Origin: Deltaproteobacteria bacterium
GTDB lineage: Bacteria > Myxococcota_A > Polyangia > Polyangiales > Houyiibacteriaceae
Reading direction: 5' to 3'
DNA: 33,949 bases
NCBI GenBank assembly: GCA_013151775.1
Contig: JAADHO010000184.1
Span: 1-33,949 of the forward strand
Below the pieces are notes generated by a model, which made no database searches, was not told the DNA's origin, and saw nothing but the letters and a program-made list of their open reading frames with translations. Each line of letters starts with the position of its first letter. Positions within the stretch are counted from its first letter, which is position 1. This document shows positions 27,501 to 33,949 of the stretch, in pieces. Position numbers and translations under genes: made by a program.

Positions 27501-29237
27501 TCAGCGCGCGGTGGCAGGCAGGTGGTGCGCGTCTCCTGGCGTGTGCACCATGAGCGCGTAGTCGCCCACCTCGAGGTCGGGTGGGACGCCGAGGGTGACA
27601 TCGAACCAGCCGCCCTCCTGCGTGACCGTCGCGCCGAGGGTCCGGGGCCGCCCGGGACCGCGCAGGCCGATCTCGACGCGCAGCCCCGCCACGCCCGCGC
27701 CTCGAGGATCGCGGGCCTGACCGCTGAGCTCGATGCGTCGTCCGCGGAAGGCCTCGAAGCGGTGATGTTCAAGCCTCAGCTCCACGGGCTCACGCGCGTC
27801 TGCGGCTCGCACCGAGGGCGCCTGGGCGACATCGGACGCCGCAGGTGTAGCGCCCTGCGCGTGGGCCGCCGGGGGCTCGTCAGCGGAAATCTCCGGCCCG
27901 GCCCCCGGCTCCTGCGAAGCCACCACGCCACCCGAATGGGGACCGACGGGGCCGCTCGAGGGCGGCGCCGCGTCCTCGGGGCGCACGCCCGAGACGGGAC
28001 CCGCGAGGCGCGAATAGCTCTGAAGGTAGGCGGCCGGTCGCGGCAAGGGGTCGGGCAAGCGCGCGTGGTAGACGGGACGTTCCGCTCCGTGGGCGTCGAG
28101 CTGTCGGGCCGCGCCGCCGAGGTCGATGCGCATGAAACCCTCGCCGGGCAGCTCCACCTCGACCCAGGCGTGGGTCTCGTTGAAGACGAAGCGCGTCGGG
28201 ATGCCCAGGGCCTGCGCCGTGATCAAGAAGGCGTAGGAGCGGTGCCGGCAGACGCCCCGGCGAGCGCGCGCGATGTCGAGGTAGATGGAGTCGCTCGTGG
28301 GCACGGCCTCGTCGGACTCGCGGAAGGCGCGAAAATGCGCGGCCAAGACAGACAGCGCGTCCGGCAGGCTCGAGCTAGGCGTCACGCCGAGCTCACGGGC
28401 GAACCCGAGGGCCTCGCGCTTCAGCCGCGCGGGCAGAGGCGCGACGTGGTTCGCGAGGCTGTGGGCCGGCAGGTCGGGGATGGGTGTGTTGAAGTAGCCG
28501 CGGGGCGCGTCCGTGAGGAAGACGACGCGCACCTCCCCCGTCGCGCCGGCGAGGCGAGTGGCGTAGAAATTCCCTGCGCCGTCCTCTTCGATGCGCAGAC
28601 GCGCGCTCGGCTCTGTGCGTAGGGAGAGGATGCGCGACTCGGGAGAGACGGACGGGAAAGGCACGGTCACGCCGCTGCCGAAGTCGAGCACCACGCTGCC
28701 CCAGAAGCGGTCGCGCGGACGATCGTCGGGCGGCGGCGCCTCGGGCGCCTCGACCTCGAGCTCATGACGCGTCGGGTCGCGCACGCCGAGCACGGGCACG
28801 CCGTGGCCATCCAAGGCGACCATGTCGAGGGAGCTGACGCGCTTGAAGGGCACGATGCCGGGCGTGAAGACCTGATCGTAGCCCAGGGCGCCCTCCACCG
28901 TGGGGATGCGGTCGGGCCGGAAGGTCGGCGAGCGCAGCCCCGGCAGGCCGCGACCTCGACTCGGACCCGTCAGGGCGCGCATGGCGTGCTCCTCGGGACG
29001 CCGCGCGCCGTCCTCGGGCGCCGGCAGCACCTCGCCGCGGTAGACGATGGCCGCCGGCTCCGAAGCGCCGCCCGCCGCCATCACCAACGAAGGCAGCTCG
29101 TCCTCGCGCACGTCTGGCACGTATTCGTGCAGCACGGGTCCCTGCGCGCGCGCCTGCAGCAACGGGCCGCCGACCACGCTCAGGGCGAGCAGCGGCGTGA
29201 GCCAACGAGGTCGAGCGACAAATCCCACGGAGCGCAT
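27501..29237 (-). CDS. Exported transglutaminase-like superfamily protein with C-terminal Ig-like region
   Basis: RRGVCRHRSYAFLITAQALGIPTRFVFNETHAWVEVELPGEGFMRIDLGGA contains the Cys-His-Asp core; N-terminal signal. Confidence 0.88.
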   Translation of the reverse strand: MRSVGFVARPRWLTPLLALSVVGGPLLQARAQGPVLHEYVPDVREDELPSLVMAAGGASEPAAIVYRGEVLPAPEDGARRPEEHAMRALTGPSRGRGLPGLRSPTFRPDRIPTVEGALGYDQVFTPGIVPFKRVSSLDMVALDGHGVPVLGVRDPTRHELEVEAPEAPPPDDRPRDRFWGSVVLDFGSGVTVPFPSVSPESRILSLRTEPSARLRIEEDGAGNFYATRLAGATGEVRVVFLTDAPRGYFNTPIPDLPAHSLANHVAPLPARLKREALGFARELGVTPSSSLPDALSVLAAHFRAFRESDEAVPTSDSIYLDIARARRGVCRHRSYAFLITAQALGIPTRFVFNETHAWVEVELPGEGFMRIDLGGAARQLDAHGAERPVYHARLPDPLPRPAAYLQSYSRLAGPVSGVRPEDAAPPSSGPVGPHSGGVVASQEPGAGPEISADEPPAAHAQGATPAASDVAQAPSVRAADAREPVELRLEHHRFEAFRGRRIELSGQARDPRGAGVAGLRVEIGLRGPGRPRTLGATVTQEGGWFDVTLGVPPDLEVGDYALMVHTPGDAHHLPATAR

Positions 29238-29348
29238 CCTAGCAGTAGGACAGCCCGGAGCAGGGCGGTGTTCCCAGGGGCTCCGCTCGAGCGAAAGAAC
29301 AATGTGGGCGAGGTGGGGCCGCTCGTGTCAGGCTGTGGGTCTACATCC

Positions 29349-30401
29349 ATGAGCGCTCTCCTCGACTACCTCCTCGCCATCCTCGGCATCTCGCTGCTCG
29401 TGATCGTCCACGAAGGCGGGCACTATCTGGCTGCGCGCGCCTTCGGCATGCGCGTCATCCGCTTCAGCATCGGCTTCGGCCCGACGCTCTTCAAGTATCG
29501 GCCCAAGGGCAGCCCGACGACCTTCCAAGTCGCCGCCATCCCCTTCCTGGCCTACGTGCAGATCGCCGGCATGAACCCGCAGGAGGACGTGGAGCCGGAC
29601 GACCCGGAGCTCTTCCCCAACAAGGGCGTGTTCGCGCGCATCATCACCATCTTCGCCGGGCCCTTCGCCAACTACCTGGCCGCCTCCGTGGTCTTCTTCG
29701 GCATCGCCTTGGCGGGCATCCCGATTCAAGAGGCCGCCGAGCCCATGACCGTCGAGTCCGTCGAGGCGGGCTCCGCCGCGGCGGACGCGGGCATCCAAGC
29801 GGGAGACGTGATCGTCGAGGCCAACGGCGGCGCCGTGCGCGACCTCGACGAGCTGATCGCCGCCACGCGTCACCGCGCGGGCCAAGCCACGGTCTACGTA
29901 GTCGAGCGCGACGGGACGCGCCTCGACCCGATCCGCATGACGCCCCATCGAGCGGCCGACGGACGCGGCATCATCGGGGTCCACGCCAAGCTGACGCGGA
30001 CCTACGCGCCGCCCATGAGCGTCGGCGCGGCGGCGCTGTTGGCGGTGAAGTTTCCCTACCGCTTCAGCCTGCTTCAGCTCGAAGGCTTGAAGCGCATGAT
30101 CACCGCCGGGGATCACGGAGACATCAAGGGTCCCGTCGGCATGGGCAAGCTGGTGGCCCAGGAGGCGCACCGCGGGCCCATCGACTACCTCTACATCATC
30201 GTGGTGATCTCCACCGCCCTGGGCATGTTCAACCTGCTGCCCATCCCCGCCTTGGACGGAGGACGGCTGGTCTTCCTGGGCTACGAGCTCGTCACCCGTA
30301 GCCGACCCAACGAGCGCTTCGAGGCCACGGTCCACACGGTGGGGCTGCTCTTCTTGTTGGGCGTGTTGGTGCTCGTGACCTTCCGCGACATCTGGGGATG
30401 A
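29349..30401 (+). CDS. rseP: RseP-type site-2 protease (M50) with one PDZ domain
   Basis: LLVIVHEGGHYLAARAFGMRVIRFSIGFGP (HExxH), single PDZ region AAADAGIQAGDVIVEANG, NLLPIPALDGGRLVF. Start trimmed from 28764. Confidence 0.93.
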   Translation: MSALLDYLLAILGISLLVIVHEGGHYLAARAFGMRVIRFSIGFGPTLFKYRPKGSPTTFQVAAIPFLAYVQIAGMNPQEDVEPDDPELFPNKGVFARIITIFAGPFANYLAASVVFFGIALAGIPIQEAAEPMTVESVEAGSAAADAGIQAGDVIVEANGGAVRDLDELIAATRHRAGQATVYVVERDGTRLDPIRMTPHRAADGRGIIGVHAKLTRTYAPPMSVGAAALLAVKFPYRFSLLQLEGLKRMITAGDHGDIKGPVGMGKLVAQEAHRGPIDYLYIIVVISTALGMFNLLPIPALDGGRLVFLGYELVTRSRPNERFEATVHTVGLLFLLGVLVLVTFRDIWG

Positions 30402-31279
30402 GCGCAGGCGGACTTGCGCCCGACCGGGAGCAGACGCTGCTGGCAAACGGGCTGAGGCATCACGTCGTGAGCTGGGGCGCGGGCCCGCCGCAGGTCGTGC
30501 TGATGCACGGCTTCCTGGACCAAGCGCTCAGCTGGGCGCGGGTCGGGCGACGGCTGGCAGATGCGGGCGTGGCCACGACGGCCTTCGACTTCCGCGGACA
30601 CGGCGAGACCGAGTGGGTCGGACGCGGTGGCTACTACCATTTTCCGGACTACATCCGCGACGTGCTCGAGCTCTTGCCGCAGCTCTCGGACGCGCCGATT
30701 CACCTCGTGGGCCACTCCATGGGCGGCAGCGTGGCCTGTATGGTCGCCGCGCTCGCGCCCGAGGCGTTGCTCAGCCTGACGGTGATCGAAGGTCTGGGCC
30801 CACCGGATATGTCGCAGGAATCCGCGCCCGATCGCTTCCTCAGCTGGTTCGCGAGCCTCGAGCGCCTGAAGCATCGACCCTCGCGACGCGTGCGTGACCT
30901 GGACGAGGCGCTGCGACGCCTGCGCGTGCAGACGAGCGCCCTCGACGACGAGCTGGGCGCGCTGCTGGCCCGAGGGGGCACACGCCCGGCGGAAGACGGG
31001 GACGGCCTGGTGTGGCGCTTCGATCCCCTGCACCGCAGCGTCTCACCCTTGGCCTTCGACGCGGCGCGCTTCGGCGCCTTCCTCGAGCGCATCGAGGCCA
31101 AGACCCTGGCCGTGTTCGGCGAACGCGGGCTGCGCCTGGGCGACGAGGCCGAGCGCCTGGCCAAGATCCGCGACGTGCGCAGCCTCGAGCTGCCCGATGT
31201 GGGGCATATGGTGCATTGGCTGGCGTCCGATGCCTTGGCGCAAGCCATCCTCACGCATATCGAGGATCGTGAGCATTGA
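30398..31279 (+). CDS. Alpha/beta hydrolase
   Basis: VLMHGFLDQALSW, LVGHSMGGSVACM (GxSxG), VGHMVHW; ATGA overlap with rseP. Confidence 0.92.
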   Translation: MSAGGLAPDREQTLLANGLRHHVVSWGAGPPQVVLMHGFLDQALSWARVGRRLADAGVATTAFDFRGHGETEWVGRGGYYHFPDYIRDVLELLPQLSDAPIHLVGHSMGGSVACMVAALAPEALLSLTVIEGLGPPDMSQESAPDRFLSWFASLERLKHRPSRRVRDLDEALRRLRVQTSALDDELGALLARGGTRPAEDGDGLVWRFDPLHRSVSPLAFDAARFGAFLERIEAKTLAVFGERGLRLGDEAERLAKIRDVRSLELPDVGHMVHWLASDALAQAILTHIEDREH

Positions 31280-31333
31280 ATGTCTCGACGACTGAAGACG
31301 TCCAGTAGACCTTCGCTTGCTTCGAGGTTTCCG

Positions 31334-32041
31334 ATGAAAACCCTCCCCCGCGGCGCGATGCTCGCCGTCACACTGGCGCTCTTCGCCGCGCTCTCTCCGA
31401 CTCGGGCGCGAGCCGACGACTCCAACGGTGCCGCCGCCTGGGCGATCACGACCAGCGAGCTGAGCACGGCCGTCGTCATGAGCCTCACGTTCACGCTGGA
31501 CCAGGACGCTCTGCTCAGCCTCAACGCCCTCACGCCCGTACTGTCCTTCGGCGCGGGCATCTTGGCCTATCGGCACGGCTGGAATCCCTCCCCTGCGCTG
31601 GCCATCCACGGCGCCATGTGGACGGCCGCGCTCTTCTTCATCACCACCGCGGCCATCGAGGGCACGGTTCGAGGAGGCAGCTTTCGAGCGGGACCGGCGG
31701 CCTACGCGCTAGGAGGCGTCGGCTTGATCCTCGGCGCCACCTTCGGCGCGCTGCGCGTGGGACCGGACGCCGAACCCTTCTGGCTCGGAGCCCCACCGTT
31801 GGCGATCGTGGGACTGATCGTGGGCGGAGTGGTGGCGGCCTTCGGATCCCTGAGGGGTTGGTCCAGCGAGACCGTGGGACGCACCATCGCCTTCAGCACG
31901 GTCGCGACGGGCATGGGAGGTCTGACCGTGGCCTATGTCATGGCGACTCAGAGCGGGCTGCCGAGTTGGATGTGCCGCGTGAGGCCGAGCTTGGCGCCCG
32001 TTCCAGGCGGAGCCATGATGAGCCTCTCCGGCAGCTTCTGA
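31334..32041 (+). CDS. Hypothetical membrane protein with signal peptide
   Basis: MKTLPRGAMLAVTLALFAALSPTRARADD; several hydrophobic segments. Start trimmed from 31280. Confidence 0.65.
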   Translation: MKTLPRGAMLAVTLALFAALSPTRARADDSNGAAAWAITTSELSTAVVMSLTFTLDQDALLSLNALTPVLSFGAGILAYRHGWNPSPALAIHGAMWTAALFFITTAAIEGTVRGGSFRAGPAAYALGGVGLILGATFGALRVGPDAEPFWLGAPPLAIVGLIVGGVVAAFGSLRGWSSETVGRTIAFSTVATGMGGLTVAYVMATQSGLPSWMCRVRPSLAPVPGGAMMSLSGSF

Positions 32042-32061
32042 GCGCGCGCGCGCCGCCCGGG

Positions 32062-32090
32062 TTTACATGGCGTGATCCCGTCTCTACTCT
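32062..32090 (+). promoter_or_regulatory. Candidate promoter TTTACA-N17-TACTCT
   Basis: TTTACA 32062-32067, TACTCT 32085-32090, upstream of ATG 32127. Confidence 0.6.
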
Positions 32091-32126
32091 CCAGGCGAAA
32101 CTTCACCCACGCTGGGGAGCGTATTC

Positions 32127-33134
32127 ATGACCCGCACTTTTTTCGCTTCGAGTCTCACCCCCGTCGGCCTGGGCGCGCTGCTCGCCCTGGCGGCCTACAC
32201 ACCGACCGCCTCAGCCCAGGACAGCGCTGGCGCAGAAGAGCTCGGCTACCGTCCCAACGAGGGCGCGAACCTGCTCTTGGACGACCAAGCCGGCGCGGAG
32301 GACGAGGCCGAGAGCCCGTCTGCCGTGGATCCCACCGACCCACACGAGGAGGACTCCAAGGACTACTACTTCCTGGGCGCCTTCTACCGGCACTCCTTCA
32401 TCCCCTCCTTCATGATCGACCTCTTCACCCAAGAGGCGACGCGCGCGCGCAACCCCGGCTTCGGCCTCGAGTTCACCATGCGCAAGGCGGGCTTCTCGAT
32501 CATCACCAGCCTCTTCTACCAGCGCTTCGCCGTGGACGGCCCCTTCCTCGCCAACGGCGATCCACCCGCGCAGGTCGAGTTCATCGAGAGCGATCTCTTC
32601 ACCGTGATGGGCGGCGTGGACTTCATGTGGTCCACACCGATCAACGACATGTTCTCCTTCGAGTACGGCATGGGCGTGGGTCTGGGCGTGGTCGGCGGTG
32701 ACCTCGTGCGCACGGAGGCCTACCCCGACGACGGGCCCGGCAGCGTCGATGGCTTCTCGCCCTGCGTCGGACCGGGCACCGGACCCGGCGCCGCGCCCAA
32801 CGGCGGCGTGCAGCCCGGAAGCCCCGCTTCCGCCGGAGGCGGCGGCTACTGCGACGCGCCCTCTGGATCCACGCAGAGCGTCGACTACACGGATCGCGAC
32901 GGCGGACGACACACGGTCCGGACCAACATCGACGGGCAGCGCGGCGCCCAGTACCACATCAAGGCACGGCGCTGGACCAACGGCGGCAGCGTGCCCAATG
33001 TCTGGTTCCGCCTCTCGCTGCCGCACATCGCCCTGCGCTTCAAGCCCATCCACCAATTCCAGATGCGCGTGGACGGCGGCTTCGACATCTTCAGCGGCTT
33101 CTTCGTGGGCGGCGCCCTCGCCTACGGGTTCTGA
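32127..33134 (+). CDS. Putative outer-membrane / exported hypothetical protein
   Basis: 335 aa, signal peptide ending SAQD, alternating amphipathic strands, Gly/Pro-rich loop, C-terminal aromatic residue. Confidence 0.65.
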   Translation: MTRTFFASSLTPVGLGALLALAAYTPTASAQDSAGAEELGYRPNEGANLLLDDQAGAEDEAESPSAVDPTDPHEEDSKDYYFLGAFYRHSFIPSFMIDLFTQEATRARNPGFGLEFTMRKAGFSIITSLFYQRFAVDGPFLANGDPPAQVEFIESDLFTVMGGVDFMWSTPINDMFSFEYGMGVGLGVVGGDLVRTEAYPDDGPGSVDGFSPCVGPGTGPGAAPNGGVQPGSPASAGGGGYCDAPSGSTQSVDYTDRDGGRHTVRTNIDGQRGAQYHIKARRWTNGGSVPNVWFRLSLPHIALRFKPIHQFQMRVDGGFDIFSGFFVGGALAYGF

Positions 33135-33192
33135 GTCGCGGACCCGAGCGCCCTCTGGTCGCCTCTAGTCACGGGCGCGGATGGCCAGAGTA

Positions 33193-33206
33193 GGGGCAGC
33201 TGCCCC
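33193..33206. repeat. 14-bp perfect palindrome GGGGCAGCTGCCCC
   Basis: Direct reading downstream of the 32127-33134 gene. Confidence 0.9.
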
Positions 33207-33329
33207 CGGTATCGAAGGCGTCACCAAGGCGCGGGTCCGACTGCACTAGGGTGATAACCGCCCGTGGCGCGTGGGACTTGTCCCGCGCAGGATGCGTCGT
33301 GCTCGTATCCCTTCCCAAGCTGCGTCAGG

Positions 33330-33440
33330 GACGCCCAAGGGCGCCCCGCCACGCGTGAGCATGTCCGAACGACGCGGCGCCCCGCCACGGGGAGCATCGT
33401 CCGACGCCCAAGGTCGCCCCTACCGCAAGCATCCGCGCCC
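33330..33440. repeat. Degenerate tandem repeat, about 3 units of roughly 32-41 bp
   Basis: GACGCCCAAGGGCGCCCC (33330-33347) vs GACGCCCAAGGTCGCCCC (33403-33420); GGCGCCCCGCCACGCGTGAGCATGTCCGA (33340-33368) vs GGCGCCCCGCCACGGGGAGCATCGTCCGA (33376-33404). Confidence 0.75.
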
Positions 33441-33496
33441 CTCTGGTCACGCCCGGTCTTGACCGACTCCGAGGGCGGTGGGAGGCTGCGCCGGTG

Positions 33497-33949
33497 ATGC
33501 ATGTTGGAAAGTCCACGCTCCTCTCCCTCGCCTGTGTCCTGATCCTCGGGCTGAGTGTCCGTGTGGCAGCTCAGACGCCCCGAGCCGACGCCGGCTCACG
33601 TGACGCGGGTCGCTCCGAGGCGGAGGTCGCGCGACGCGCGGGCGTCTACGCGCACATCGGTGACGTGAGCATCACGGTGGGCATGATCGAAGATCGCATC
33701 GCGGCCATGCAGCCGTTTCTGCGGCAGCGCTATCGCGATCCGGAGCAGCTGCGACGCTTCGCGGACGACATGGTGCGTTTCCAGCTGATGGCGCGCGAGG
33801 CCGAACGTCGACACTACGACCAGAACCCGGCGGTCACGCGCACGCTCAAGCAGAACGCCGTGCAGATGCTGATCCGGCGCCAATTCGACGAGCGCATCAC
33901 GCCCGAGAGCGTGAGCGAGGCGGACGTGCGCGGCTACTATGAAGCGCAC
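33497..33949 (+). CDS. SurA/parvulin-type peptidylprolyl isomerase, N-terminal part (runs off right edge)
   Basis: Own translation: MHVGKSTLLSLACVLILGLSVRVAAQTPRADAG...GVYAHIGDVSITVGMIEDRIAAMQPFLRQRYRDPEQLRRFADDMVRFQLMAREAERRHYDQNPAVTRTLKQNAVQMLIRRQFDERITPESVSEADVRGYYEAH. Not listed because open at the edge. Confidence 0.8.
   Translation, partial: MHVGKSTLLSLACVLILGLSVRVAAQTPRADAGSRDAGRSEAEVARRAGVYAHIGDVSITVGMIEDRIAAMQPFLRQRYRDPEQLRRFADDMVRFQLMAREAERRHYDQNPAVTRTLKQNAVQMLIRRQFDERITPESVSEADVRGYYEAH

Overview
High-GC chromosomal window that looks like Myxococcota / Deltaproteobacteria-type DNA (inferred from gene content and style, no database search). Most of it is housekeeping and envelope gene content: rnc (partial, left edge), a GlpG-like rhomboid protease, a TetR regulator, two paralogous Cys-rich lipoproteins (one with eight disintegrin-like repeats), a MATE exporter, an exported GxSxG hydrolase, a solitary groEL, a TPR/PEGA-like protein, a MopE-motif lipoprotein, a TerB-like protein, ccsA/hemX-hemA-hemC, a roadblock-like protein, an ArsA-type ATPase coupled to glmU, nadE, a transglutaminase-like protein, an RseP-type site-2 protease, an alpha/beta hydrolase, and the N-terminus of a SurA/parvulin-like protein at the right edge. 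The strongest candidate for an undescribed system is a compact, visibly lower-GC two-gene cassette (25559-27483): an ABC/OLD-type AAA ATPase translationally coupled (1-nt TGATG overlap) to a possibly TOPRIM/DUF4276-like partner, inserted between nadE and a transglutaminase gene. Non-coding signals that stand out: a perfect 35-bp inverted repeat with a 1-nt centre next to the groEL terminator (10782-10852), a recurrent TAGGCT-type -10 box placed 6-9 nt before start codons (candidate leaderless promoters), a 24-nt promoter/leader element shared by the two Cys-rich lipoprotein genes, and a degenerate intergenic repeat at 33330-33440. No CRISPR array, tRNA, rRNA or transposase was recognised.
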